From Faecalicatena faecalis (GTDB taxonomy: Bacteria; Bacillota; Clostridia; Lachnospirales; Lachnospiraceae): DNA of 64,000 bases. The notes under the pieces were generated by a model. The model worked only from the letters and a program-made list of their open reading frames with translations. It made no database searches and had not been told where the DNA came from. Both the position numbers and the translations under genes were made by a program. Numbering within the stretch: position 1 is the first letter of the stretch; each line of letters starts with the position of its first letter. Positions 28,322-37,233 of this stretch are shown piece after piece. The stretch lies in contig NZ_JABACJ020000005.1 of NCBI RefSeq assembly GCF_012524165.2, positions 1 to 64,000 on the forward strand, read 5' to 3'.

Positions 28322-28391
28322 AAATCTGACTGCCTGCACATATACTGCTGCATATGCCTGAATGAGAGGACCAAAAAGGAGGAAATTCCAA

Positions 28392-29444
28392 ATGGAATTG
28401 AAGATAAAGGATATAGCAAAAAAGGCAGGAGTATCTCCAACAGCAGTTTCGTTTGCATTGAATGGCAAAGAAGGAATCAGTGAAAAAACAAGGCAGAAGA
28501 TTTTACAGATCGTAGAAGAGGAAGGCTACACTTCAAAAAGCCTGATGAAAAAAAGGCTGACCAGTATGGACATGAATGAATCATCCAGATTGATTTTTCT
28601 GCTCTATCCAGTGAATGCCCAGGAAGAGGGAGAAGGAAGCGAGGATTCGTATTCCTTTTACGAGATTATGCAGAAGGTAGAAAAACAGATTCGCGAATTT
28701 AAATATAATCTGTTTTTTAAGTCCATTCCCATGCAGGGAAATTATAAAAAAGAAATCGAGAAGATGATAGATTTTTATCAGGTGGAAGGCATGATCGTGG
28801 TAGGTACGCAGATGTCACCCGCCCAGATCAAGAATATTTACAGCATTGCTACTCCGATGGTGGTCATAGACAGGTTCTTTCAAGAGTTGAATGTAGATTG
28901 TGTCGCGTTTGATAATTTTGCAGGTGCATATGAAGCAGTTACTTACTTAATCGAGAATCACCACAGGAAAATCGGGTATGTCGGAACAGGCAGCACGAAT
29001 ATCAACTTAGCAGAGCGCAGAGAAGGTTATGAAGCTGCAATGCGAGATATGAAAGGCTTAACTGATCCGAGGTATTGTATTTCTGATATTAAGAACAGTG
29101 AAAAAGAGAAGTGGATCGAACTTTTGGGGATGCCGAATGAGATGCCTACAGCATTTCTTGTTGAAAGCGATTATCTGGCAATTGATGTGATCAAGGAACT
29201 TCAGGCAGCCGGGTTTTTGGTTCCTCAGCAGATATCTGTGATCGGATTTGATAACAGTGTCATTGCAAATCTGGTGACACCGGAATTGACGACCATGAAT
29301 CTGCCATGGGATAAGCTGGCAAGACTTGCGGTCCTAAGATTGATGGAAAAGATGAGAAATGGAGCAGACGGGGCACTAAAGAGCAAGGTTTCTACAGAGC
29401 TTGTGGAGAGAAAGTCCTGCCGGCGGATTTCAAAAGATTTTTAA
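28392..29444 (+). CDS. LacI-family transcriptional regulator (first of two)
   Basis: A 350-residue regulator. The N-terminal helix-turn-helix is IKDIAKKAGVSPTAVSFALNGKEGISEKTRQKI, followed by a periplasmic-binding-protein-like sensor domain (about 60-345) with the subdomain motif VIGFDNSVIANLVTPELTTMNLP. An insertion near residues 65-85 (NAQEEGEGSEDSYSF) is unusual. ATG 28392 follows AGGAGG (28377-28382); an upstream ATG at 28362 would place the ribosome site inside the gene. It should bind a sugar-like effector and control the ABC importer locus. Confidence 0.9.
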   Translation: MELKIKDIAKKAGVSPTAVSFALNGKEGISEKTRQKILQIVEEEGYTSKSLMKKRLTSMDMNESSRLIFLLYPVNAQEEGEGSEDSYSFYEIMQKVEKQIREFKYNLFFKSIPMQGNYKKEIEKMIDFYQVEGMIVVGTQMSPAQIKNIYSIATPMVVIDRFFQELNVDCVAFDNFAGAYEAVTYLIENHHRKIGYVGTGSTNINLAERREGYEAAMRDMKGLTDPRYCISDIKNSEKEKWIELLGMPNEMPTAFLVESDYLAIDVIKELQAAGFLVPQQISVIGFDNSVIANLVTPELTTMNLPWDKLARLAVLRLMEKMRNGADGALKSKVSTELVERKSCRRISKDF

Positions 29445-29496
29445 GACGCTCTAAGAGAGACAGGGAATGTGAATGAATGGAAATTTTACCCAAATA

Positions 29497-29579
29497 GGGG
29501 AACGGTTTCCTAAATAAAAAGCAGACCCGCTGGTTCATAGAATATCATTTTTTACTGTAAAAGGGGAACGGTTTCCTAA
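29497..29579. promoter_or_regulatory. Twin 17-bp operators upstream of the second LacI regulator
   Basis: Two identical copies of GGGGAACGGTTTCCTAA lie at 29497-29513 and 29563-29579, 66 bp apart (about six helical turns, suited to looping). The GGAA-N4-TTCC dyad is a LacI-type half-site pair. The second copy overlaps the AAGGAGG ribosome site of the next gene. They are the likely operators of the locus. Confidence 0.75.
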
Positions 29580-29591
29580 GGAGGTATACGT

Positions 29592-30593
29592 ATGACAACA
29601 ATTATTGATGTAGCAAAAAGGGCAGGGGTATCAAAGACATCTGTATCCAGATATCTGAACGGACAGAACCAGGGCCATATGTCCGATGAGACAAAGGAAA
29701 GAATCAAAAAGGCAATTGAAGAGCTGGATTATCAGCCGAACAGCATCGCAAAGAGCTTAAAACAGAAATCGACCAATGTAATCGGGCTTGTAGTTAACGA
29801 TATGAGCAATCTATTTTTCCTGGAGATCATCAGGGGAATTGAAACAGAACTGAAGAATTCTGGATATAATCTGCTCGTATGTAATTCGGATACAAATGTA
29901 GAGATGGAACTGGAATGTCTAAAGATGTTGGAGAAAAGACAGATCGATGGAGTGATTCTGATCGGGATGAATATGCCGGTTTCCCATATTGAGAAAATTC
30001 GGACAGAATTTCCCATTGTCCTTATGGAGCGGGAGCCAGGCAAGACCAATCTGGACTCTGTCAGAATCGATAATAAGGTAGGTGCCTATGCGGTCGTAAA
30101 GCATCTGATAGACAGAGGACATCATAGGATCGCCCATATTACAGGACCTTATATCTCCACAATGGCTGTAGAGAGAAAGGAGTCATACATACAATGTCTT
30201 GAGGATCATGGACTCAAGGTCTATCCGCAGTATATTGTGTCCGGAAATTATAAACTGGAAAGTGGTTATGCAGGGATGCAGGCGCTGATGGCCTTGGAGA
30301 AGAAACCGACGGCAGTGTTCTGTGCGAATGATTATATGGCGATGGGCGCATTGAGATATTTGATGGAGCATGGATACAAGGTCCCGCAGGATGTAGCGCT
30401 TGCAGGATATGATGACATTATGGTATCCAGGATGGTGACTCCGCCGCTGACTACAGTGCGTCAGCCGGTATGGGAGCTGGCGGGAATGGCGGCAAGACTT
30501 TTATTGGAAAGAATTGAGAATAAGGAGAAGCGGGATCAGGAAGGCAGGACAGTGATCATGCAGTCGGAGCTTGTGATCCGGGCCTCCTCATAG
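29592..30593 (+). CDS. LacI-family transcriptional regulator (second of two)
   Basis: A 333-residue LacI/GalR member. The helix-turn-helix is IIDVAKRAGVSKTSVSRYLNGQNQG (residues 4-28), followed by the hinge QPNSIAKSLKQKSTNVIGLV and a full ligand-binding domain with AVFCANDYMAMGALRYL and VALAGYDDIMVSRMVTPPLTTV. AAGGAGG lies before ATG. The twin operators just upstream make autoregulation and control of the downstream peptidase/importer genes likely. It is canonical, unlike the first regulator, and the two probably have different targets or effectors. Confidence 0.93.
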   Translation: MTTIIDVAKRAGVSKTSVSRYLNGQNQGHMSDETKERIKKAIEELDYQPNSIAKSLKQKSTNVIGLVVNDMSNLFFLEIIRGIETELKNSGYNLLVCNSDTNVEMELECLKMLEKRQIDGVILIGMNMPVSHIEKIRTEFPIVLMEREPGKTNLDSVRIDNKVGAYAVVKHLIDRGHHRIAHITGPYISTMAVERKESYIQCLEDHGLKVYPQYIVSGNYKLESGYAGMQALMALEKKPTAVFCANDYMAMGALRYLMEHGYKVPQDVALAGYDDIMVSRMVTPPLTTVRQPVWELAGMAARLLLERIENKEKRDQEGRTVIMQSELVIRASS

Positions 30594-30610
30594 AGAAACA
30601 AGGAGAAAAG

Positions 30611-31708
30611 ATGTCTGAGATCAAAAAGGACTGGATGAAAGAGGTATGGAGACACATCATCGCATATGGCGCAAAGCCTATGGGCTCTCTAAATCTTCGG
30701 AATACCGCAGGATACCTGGAAACGGTGGTGAGAGAGGTCTGCGGGAACGTGAAGATCTGCCAATACCCGGAAAAGGCCTGGGTAGCAGAAGAATGGGCAC
30801 TTTTGGATGGAGAAGGGAAGGAAATTCCATCCTACTTATTCTTGGAAAGCGGTGGTTCCAGGTGGTTTGAGGGAAGAGTGGAATTTGCCGGATACCACAG
30901 GGTATGGGATATGTATGTGTGGAAAAGATATATGATCGTCTCGAATGAACGAGAGATCAAAGCCTATATTACGGTCCGGGAAGGGGAGGAAGCAATTCCG
31001 CAGATGCTGTTTGCCCGCGGAGATCTGCCCCATTATATGGTAGGAAGCGAAGAGGAAAAAAGGCTGGAAGCAGCAATGAAAAGCAGGACCTTGTTCCGGG
31101 GATATGCAAAGATACAAAAGCAGTACGATTCCTGGTTGCAAAATATCACGGGCAGAATCGGGAAGGAAGGGAAAAAGGTGATATTGTGCGCCCACTACGA
31201 CACGGTATATTCTACCGAAGGGGCATATGACAATGCAGCAGGTACCGCAGTGGTTCTGGAAACGGCCAGACAGCTCAGCGCATACCGGGTCAGGAATCAG
31301 ATCGAAATCCTTTTGACAGATGGGGAAGAGTTCAATCTGCGGGGATCAAAAAAACAGGCGGAAGCAGAGAACGAGGAGCTTGCATTTGTACTGAATATTG
31401 ACGGTGTCGGAAGGGAAAATACACTGGAGGTATGGAGCGGGCCAGAGACTTTTGAACGGAGGATCAGGCGTATTCTGGATGAAAGCAAAGAAGTTTTTGT
31501 GCCCAAGTATATTTGTCCGCCGCCTCCGGGAAGTGATCACGCTCCCTACTACGAAAAAGGAAATGATGTATGCATGTTGACGTTTAACGACCAGGGAATC
31601 TTACATTCACCAAAGGATGTCTATGAAGAACGTAAGCTGGAAAATATGGAGAAAATGGTAAGAATCGTATTAGAACTGCTTCAGGGTCTGGGCGTTATCG
31701 AAAAATAG
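30611..31708 (+). CDS. M28-family metallopeptidase, cytoplasmic
   Basis: A 365-residue protein without a signal peptide. The M28 di-zinc site is complete: H in LCAHYDTV (about 198), D in AYDNAAGT (about 210), E-E in TDGEEF, D in NIDGVG (about 265) and H in ILHSPKDVYE (about 343). The N-terminal half (1-180) is an extra domain, as in large M28 exopeptidases with an inserted PA-like region. Family members remove N-terminal residues or cyclise glutamine. It lies 17 bases after the regulator and is co-oriented with the importer, so it probably hydrolyses the imported compound. Confidence 0.82.
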   Translation: MSEIKKDWMKEVWRHIIAYGAKPMGSLNLRNTAGYLETVVREVCGNVKICQYPEKAWVAEEWALLDGEGKEIPSYLFLESGGSRWFEGRVEFAGYHRVWDMYVWKRYMIVSNEREIKAYITVREGEEAIPQMLFARGDLPHYMVGSEEEKRLEAAMKSRTLFRGYAKIQKQYDSWLQNITGRIGKEGKKVILCAHYDTVYSTEGAYDNAAGTAVVLETARQLSAYRVRNQIEILLTDGEEFNLRGSKKQAEAENEELAFVLNIDGVGRENTLEVWSGPETFERRIRRILDESKEVFVPKYICPPPPGSDHAPYYEKGNDVCMLTFNDQGILHSPKDVYEERKLENMEKMVRIVLELLQGLGVIEK

Positions 31709-31753
31709 GAGAAGAAGGAAACAAGATCAGATAGATCATAAAGGAGAAAAATT

Positions 31754-32728
31754 ATGATGAAGATAAAGAAATTAACGGCTGTATTATTTTGTTTTATAAT
31801 GGTAGTTTCACTGATTGGATGTTCCATGGGAAGCGATGAGAAAGCAACTTCCGAGAAAAAGAAGGATGGAAATAAAAAGGTGATCGGAGTCTCTTTGATG
31901 ACATTGCAGTATGAATTTTTCCAGGACATCAAGGCTGGAATTGAGGAAGAAGCCGGAGATGATTACGAAATCGTGTTCAACGATCCGAATATGGATCTGC
32001 AGGCACAGATCGATGCCATTGAAAACTTCTGTGCACAAAAGGTGGATGCAATCATTTTGACCTGTGTTGACGGAGATGGAATCATCCCTGCGCTGGATAC
32101 CTGTGAAGAGGCCAACATTCCAGTAATTACAGTAGATTACAAGCCAAGCGGCGGAAAATATGAGACATATATCGGATCGGACAACTTCCTGGGCGGTCAG
32201 TTGGCAGCTAAATGGGCAATCGAGAATGTGCTTGCGGATAATGAGAATCCCAACATTGTGTTCTTAAGCAATCCGATGTCGATTGCAGCAGTTGAACGTA
32301 TCAATGGATTTAAAGATATTCTGGAAAAGGAAAGACCAGGTGCAAAGGTCGTGGCAGAACAGGGCGGAGATTCCAGGGAATCCTTTATGAGCATCATGGA
32401 AGATGTATTATTGGCAAATGACCGGATCGACTTGGTATTTTCCTATGGTGCACAGGGCGGACTTGGTTCTTATGATGCCATCCAAGCAGCAGGCCGGGAG
32501 GATGAGGTGTCTGTCATCGGCTTCGACGCATCAGATGAAGAGCAGGCTGCAATTGCTGAGGGAGGCTGCTATAAGGGCAGCATCATGCAGTTCCCGAAGA
32601 AACTTGCAGAAGCATGTGTGGATAGTGTGACTAAAACGTTGAATGGAGAGAAGATCGAGAAGGATATTGCTGTAGAAGTAGGTGTTTATACAGCAGACGG
32701 CGTTGTCTATGCAGATGATTTAAAATAG
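31754..32728 (+). CDS. Sugar-type ABC transporter substrate-binding lipoprotein
   Basis: A 324-residue peripheral-binding-protein of the RbsB family. The signal peptide ends in a lipobox with Cys23 (SLIGCSMG), so it is membrane-anchored outside the cell. The mature part starts KVIGVSLMTLQYEFFQDIKAGIEEEA and contains QAQIDAIENFCAQKVDAIIL, DYKPSGGKYETYIGSDNFLGGQ and FSYGAQGGLGSYDAIQAAG, all typical of ribose/autoinducer-2 class binders. The acidic/aromatic ligand pocket cannot be read reliably from sequence. It is followed by its ATPase and permease genes. Confidence 0.92.
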   Translation: MMKIKKLTAVLFCFIMVVSLIGCSMGSDEKATSEKKKDGNKKVIGVSLMTLQYEFFQDIKAGIEEEAGDDYEIVFNDPNMDLQAQIDAIENFCAQKVDAIILTCVDGDGIIPALDTCEEANIPVITVDYKPSGGKYETYIGSDNFLGGQLAAKWAIENVLADNENPNIVFLSNPMSIAAVERINGFKDILEKERPGAKVVAEQGGDSRESFMSIMEDVLLANDRIDLVFSYGAQGGLGSYDAIQAAGREDEVSVIGFDASDEEQAAIAEGGCYKGSIMQFPKKLAEACVDSVTKTLNGEKIEKDIAVEVGVYTADGVVYADDLK

Positions 32729-32742
32729 AAGGATGAGATAGC

Positions 32743-34239
32743 ATGGAGAAAAAATGGATACTGGAGTTTCAGAACATCAGCAAGTCATTCGTAGGGGTGA
32801 AGGCTCTTACTAAGGTAAGCTTTCGGGTAGAGGAAGGTGAGGTTCATGCCCTGCTCGGAGAAAACGGTGCCGGTAAATCGACGTTGATGAAAATCCTGTC
32901 CGGGGCCTATACAAGGGATGAGGGAACGATCCTTTTGGATGGAAAGGAAATTCAGATAAAGAATACAAAGGAATCCGAGCGATTAGGGATTTCCATTATA
33001 TATCAGGAATTGAACCTGATTCCAGAGCTTTCCGTGGCGGAAAACATTTATCTGGACAGACAGCCAAAGAAAAAAGGAAGAATCGACTGGAAAGGCATGA
33101 ATGAAGCTGCTCAGAAGATGCTTGAGAGTATTGATATGATGATGGACCCCAAGGTAAAGGTTTCTTCATTAAGCGTAGCACAGCGTCAGATGGTGGAAAT
33201 TGCAAAGGCGGTTTCATTGAATGCAAGACTTGTCATTATGGATGAACCCACCTCCGCGCTGACAGAGGGAGAGACAAAGAAGTTGTTCCAGGTCATTGAA
33301 TCCTTAAAGAAGAAGGGTATCACAATCATCTATATCAGTCATCGGATGGATGAAATCTTTAAAATCTGTGATTCCTATACGATTCTGCGGGATGGACAGT
33401 TCATCAGTTCTGGGAGCCTTCATGATGTTACGATCGATCAGATCATAGAAGATATGGTGGGAAGACCTTTGATGCAGGTCTTCCCGGAAAAGAATAATAA
33501 GATCGGGGAAGTCATTCTGGAAGTCCGGGATATGAACAACGGGAAGGAAGTAAAGGGTGTATCCTTTACCCTGCGCAAGGGAGAAATATTAGGATTCGCA
33601 GGCCTGGTAGGTGCAGGACGCAGTGAGACGTTAAAGGCGGTTTTCGGGGCGGACAGAAGGGCAAAGGGCGAGATCATCTTGAACGGTAAGAAAATTAATA
33701 TCCGCTCCCCGAAGGATGCTATCCGTTATGGAATCGGATTCCTCCCTGAGGACCGTAAGAAGGAAGGGCTCGTGGTGGGCCTGTCGGTATTGGATAATGT
33801 GGTGATGGCGAAAACAGAGAATGCGATGACAAAAGGAATATTTTCTGCCAAAAAGGCAAAAGAAATCTGTACTCGTTATATCAAAGACCTTTTAATCAAG
33901 ACTCCGTCTGAATACCAGGCAGCTAAATTCTTAAGCGGCGGGAATCAGCAGAAGGTGGTTCTGGCAAAATGGCTGAACAGCGAACCACAAATTATTGTAC
34001 TGGATGAGCCGACCAGAGGAATTGACGTCAATGCCAAGATGGAGATTTACAATATCATTGTGAAATTAGCAGAAGAAGGAAAATCGATTATACTGATTTC
34101 TTCTGAGATGCAGGAGATCATCGGGCTTTGTGACCATGTCAATGTCATGTTCGAGGGGAGAATCTCTGGAGAACTGAATCGGGAGGAATTAAGCCAGGAA
34201 GGAATCATGAAATTTGCAACAGGAGGAAGTCTTGAATGA
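32743..34239 (+). CDS. Sugar ABC transporter ATPase, tandem domains (RbsA-like)
   Basis: A 498-residue ATPase with two nucleotide-binding domains. The first has LLGENGAGKST (about 39-49), a degenerate signature (LSVAQRQMVEIAKA) and VIMDEPTSALTE. The second has a non-canonical P-loop (GLVGAGRSETLKAVFGAD), signature LSGGNQQKVVLAKWL and VLDEPTRGIDV. This asymmetry is normal for RbsA/MglA proteins. It powers the importer with the binding protein and permease encoded on either side, and it overlaps the permease gene by four bases. Confidence 0.95.
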   Translation: MEKKWILEFQNISKSFVGVKALTKVSFRVEEGEVHALLGENGAGKSTLMKILSGAYTRDEGTILLDGKEIQIKNTKESERLGISIIYQELNLIPELSVAENIYLDRQPKKKGRIDWKGMNEAAQKMLESIDMMMDPKVKVSSLSVAQRQMVEIAKAVSLNARLVIMDEPTSALTEGETKKLFQVIESLKKKGITIIYISHRMDEIFKICDSYTILRDGQFISSGSLHDVTIDQIIEDMVGRPLMQVFPEKNNKIGEVILEVRDMNNGKEVKGVSFTLRKGEILGFAGLVGAGRSETLKAVFGADRRAKGEIILNGKKINIRSPKDAIRYGIGFLPEDRKKEGLVVGLSVLDNVVMAKTENAMTKGIFSAKKAKEICTRYIKDLLIKTPSEYQAAKFLSGGNQQKVVLAKWLNSEPQIIVLDEPTRGIDVNAKMEIYNIIVKLAEEGKSIILISSEMQEIIGLCDHVNVMFEGRISGELNREELSQEGIMKFATGGSLE

Positions 34240-35183
34240 AAGAAAAAGGGAAACAGATAAAAAAACAAAATTGGAATGACCTGGCGATCTTCTTTATATT
34301 GCTGGTCCTGATCATCATTTTAGCAATTATCCGGCCGGTATTTTTGACACCCAACAATATCCTGAATATCATGCGTCAGGTGTCTGTTGTAGCTATTATA
34401 GGAATCGGCATGTCCTATGTACTGATTTCTGCGGAAATCGATTTGAGTGTTGGTTCCTTGGCAGCACTTGCAGGAATCGCAGCAACAATGGCTTTAAAAT
34501 CCGGAATGGGGATGGGTATCTCGATGACCATTGCGGTCGTGATCACAGTGTTCTGCGGACTGCTCAATGGAGCAATTCATACATTTGTCAAAATTCCGTC
34601 CTTCATCGTGACGATGGGAATGCTCAATATTGCCAGAGGAATCGTTCTGGTCATGACAAATTCTTATCCTGTAACGGGACTTCCAGATTCCTTTAAGATG
34701 CTGGGGAGAGGGTATATCGGTTTTGTTCCGATTCCAGTGGTTGTAATGATCGTCTGTTATGTGATTGGATATTTTGTTCTGAAGTATACAAAGTTCGGAA
34801 GAAGCATATATGCCATCGGAGGAAATATAGAGGCGGCAAAGCTGTCAGGAATTCCGGTATCCAGAAACAAGGTATTGATCCATACGATCAGCGGTCTGAC
34901 GGCAGGAATCGCAGGTGTCGTTCTTGCCTCAAGGCTCTTTTCTGGGCAGCCGAGTGCAGGAAATGGATTGGAATTAGATGCCATTGCTGCCTGTGTTATT
35001 GGCGGAACCAGCACGGCTGGAGGCGTTGGAAGACTTTGGGGGACACTGCTCGGGGCGTTGATCATGGGAATCATCACTAACGGTATGAATCTGATGAACA
35101 TTTCTACGAACTGGCAGTTGATTATCCAGGGCATTATCATCATTGTAGCAGTCGGACTGGACCGCATTAAGAGCAGCAATTAA
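34236..35183 (+). CDS. Sugar ABC transporter permease (RbsC-like)
   Basis: A 315-residue membrane protein with about 8-10 hydrophobic spans. The family motifs SAEIDLSVGSLAALAG, NGAIHTFVKIPSFIVTMGMLNIARG and GRSIYAIGGNIEAAKLSGIPV are present, the last being the ATPase-contact EAA-like loop. It forms the membrane channel of the three-gene importer. Only one permease gene is present, consistent with a homodimer. It starts inside the ATPase stop (ATGA) and lies 10 bases before the first M20 gene. Confidence 0.95.
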   Translation: MKEKGKQIKKQNWNDLAIFFILLVLIIILAIIRPVFLTPNNILNIMRQVSVVAIIGIGMSYVLISAEIDLSVGSLAALAGIAATMALKSGMGMGISMTIAVVITVFCGLLNGAIHTFVKIPSFIVTMGMLNIARGIVLVMTNSYPVTGLPDSFKMLGRGYIGFVPIPVVVMIVCYVIGYFVLKYTKFGRSIYAIGGNIEAAKLSGIPVSRNKVLIHTISGLTAGIAGVVLASRLFSGQPSAGNGLELDAIAACVIGGTSTAGGVGRLWGTLLGALIMGIITNGMNLMNISTNWQLIIQGIIIIVAVGLDRIKSSN

Positions 35184-35193
35184 GGGGAAAGAT

Positions 35194-36468
35194 ATGGATG
35201 AATTCAAGAACAGGATTGAGAACAAACAGGAAGAATACATACAGTTTCTAAAAAAACTCATTGGATTTGATACCTCTGTCATCCGACATGGGGAGGATGG
35301 ACAGGAGTATGAGGCACAGCAGTGGATGGCCAGATATCTGGATGGCTTAGGATGTGAGGTAGAAATGTTCGAGCCGGATAATGAGAGGATGAAGTCCTAT
35401 CCGGGCTATAATGCAGGACATTCCTATCACAAAAGGCCTAATGTATCGGCACGGTACCGAGGGAGCGGCGGGGGAAAATCGCTGATCTTAAATGGGCATA
35501 TGGATACGATGCCTGCCGGTGACCTGGAGCGGTGGAAGTATGATCCATGGGAGATGACAGAGGAAGACGGGAAGCTGTACGGCCTGGGAACAGACGATAT
35601 GAAGGGCGGCCTTTCTGCGGCTGTCCTGGCACTGGAGCTTGTGCTTAGTATGGGCTATGAGCCGAAGGGAGATATTATCATCTTGAGTGTTGTCGATGAG
35701 GAGGGAGGCGGGAATGGAAGCCTTGCCTGCGTCGACAGAGGAATAACGGCCGATGGAGTCATCATTGCAGAAGGAACCAACATGGAGGTCTTCCCGGTCA
35801 ATAGGGGGGCCTGGCTGGGAGAAGTGGAGGTGGACGGGAAACCGATTCATGCCAGTCTGAAAGGCTTCGGTGAGAGTGCCATCGATAAGATGGTCAAAAT
35901 TATGAATACACTTTATGAGCTGGAAGCAAAATGGATGGCAACAAAGCGGCACCCGCTCCTTGCCCCGATCACATTTAATATGGGATATATCCATGGCGGT
36001 GTTGCGGCATCGACAGTACCGGATCATTGTATGATGAAATTTGAAATCGATTATTATCCATCAGAGATCGATAAGTTCGGCAATTGGCAGAAGGTAGATA
36101 AACATACTGTGGTCCGTGAGGTAGAAGACTATGTCTACAATATGGCAAAGGGAGACCCGTGGATGCGGGAGCACATGCCGCGATTCACATGGTTTCAGGA
36201 CTGTTCTCCTTTTGAGACGCAGACGGAGCATCCACTGGTACAGAAGCTGGCAGATGCTGCCGGTGAAGTGACTGGAAGAAGAGTGATAACCGGGATGTCC
36301 GCGGGATGTGATGCAAGGCATTTTACGAACATTGCAGGAATCCCTACTGTAGTATTTGGTCCGGGGAGCTGCCATAATGCACATGTGTATAATGAATATC
36401 TGCCGAAAAAGCAGTTTTTCCAAGCCATTGAAACGTATGCAAAAATGATTGTTGAATGGACAAGGTAG
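35194..36468 (+). CDS. M20-family amidohydrolase (ArgE/DapE-like), first copy
   Basis: A 424-residue di-zinc hydrolase. The metal motifs are LNGHMDTMPAGD (His102, Asp104), LGTDDMKGG (Asp134), VVDEEGGGNG (Glu169-Glu170), IAEGTNMEV and, at the end, GPGSCHNAHVYNEYL. The lid domain begins GEVEVDGKPIHASLKGFGESAID. The ArgE/DapE/ACY1 branch removes acyl or amino-acid groups from amides. It is cytoplasmic and lies directly after the permease, so it probably acts on the imported compound. It differs clearly from the second M20 protein three genes on, so the two are not a recent duplication. Confidence 0.88.
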   Translation: MDEFKNRIENKQEEYIQFLKKLIGFDTSVIRHGEDGQEYEAQQWMARYLDGLGCEVEMFEPDNERMKSYPGYNAGHSYHKRPNVSARYRGSGGGKSLILNGHMDTMPAGDLERWKYDPWEMTEEDGKLYGLGTDDMKGGLSAAVLALELVLSMGYEPKGDIIILSVVDEEGGGNGSLACVDRGITADGVIIAEGTNMEVFPVNRGAWLGEVEVDGKPIHASLKGFGESAIDKMVKIMNTLYELEAKWMATKRHPLLAPITFNMGYIHGGVAASTVPDHCMMKFEIDYYPSEIDKFGNWQKVDKHTVVREVEDYVYNMAKGDPWMREHMPRFTWFQDCSPFETQTEHPLVQKLADAAGEVTGRRVITGMSAGCDARHFTNIAGIPTVVFGPGSCHNAHVYNEYLPKKQFFQAIETYAKMIVEWTR

Positions 36469-36477
36469 GGAGTACTT

Positions 36478-37233
36478 ATGGAAAAATATCAGATTTTATT
36501 TGTAGGAGAGTCCTGGTTTTTTACAACAACAGAGACAAAAGGAACAGACCAGTTCAGCATTGGGGGATACCAGACAGAGATTGGGCGGATCAGGGAATAT
36601 ATGTCAGAGTTTGCAGAACTTACCCATATCCCGGCCCATCGAATCAGTGAGGATTTCCCGGATACATGTAAGGGACTGGAAAAATATGATGTAGTCATGA
36701 TCAGTGATGTGGGCGCAAACACATTTTTATTGCATCCCGACACGTTCTTTCGAAGTCAGCCGACTGTCAATAAGCTGGACTTGATCGAAAAATACGTAAG
36801 GATGGGCGGTGCCTTCGGTATGGCAGGCGGTTATATGACATTCATGGGAATCGAAGGAAAGGCACAGTATAAAAACACGGCAATCGAAAAAATCCTTCCG
36901 GTGACTATGAAAGAACAAGACGACAGAAGGGAATGCCCTCAGGGCTTCGCACCTAAAGTCGTTGATCGGACGCATCCCGCAGTGAAGGGACTGGACGGAC
37001 AATGGCCCTTGCTCCTGGGATACAACGAAGTGCAGGCAAAGCCAGAGGGACAAGTATTACTGGCCTATGGGGACGCACCAATTCTGGTGACGGGCTCCTA
37101 TGGAGAGGGTAAGACCTTTGCCTGGACAAGTGATTGTGCTCCGCACTGGATGCCGGATGAATTCTGCAGCCATGATTTGAACAAACGGATGTGGAAGCAG
37201 TTGTTCGGCTGGTGCTCTGGAAAAGATGTATGA
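36478..37233 (+). CDS. DUF1355 glutamine-amidotransferase-like protein
   Basis: A 251-residue class I amidotransferase-like fold of the DUF1355/ThuA-like group. It starts YQILFVGESWFFTTTETKG and includes YDVVMISDVGANTFLL and MGGAFGMAGGYMTFMGIEG. The usual nucleophile elbow GxCxG is replaced by GMAGGYMTF, with no Cys, so classical glutaminase activity is unlikely. The end has ILVTGSYGEGKTFAWTSDCAPHW, also usual for this group. Such proteins occur in sugar-catabolic clusters but I know of no assigned reaction. It sits between the two M20 genes and overlaps the second by eight bases. Confidence 0.75.
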   Translation: MEKYQILFVGESWFFTTTETKGTDQFSIGGYQTEIGRIREYMSEFAELTHIPAHRISEDFPDTCKGLEKYDVVMISDVGANTFLLHPDTFFRSQPTVNKLDLIEKYVRMGGAFGMAGGYMTFMGIEGKAQYKNTAIEKILPVTMKEQDDRRECPQGFAPKVVDRTHPAVKGLDGQWPLLLGYNEVQAKPEGQVLLAYGDAPILVTGSYGEGKTFAWTSDCAPHWMPDEFCSHDLNKRMWKQLFGWCSGKDV

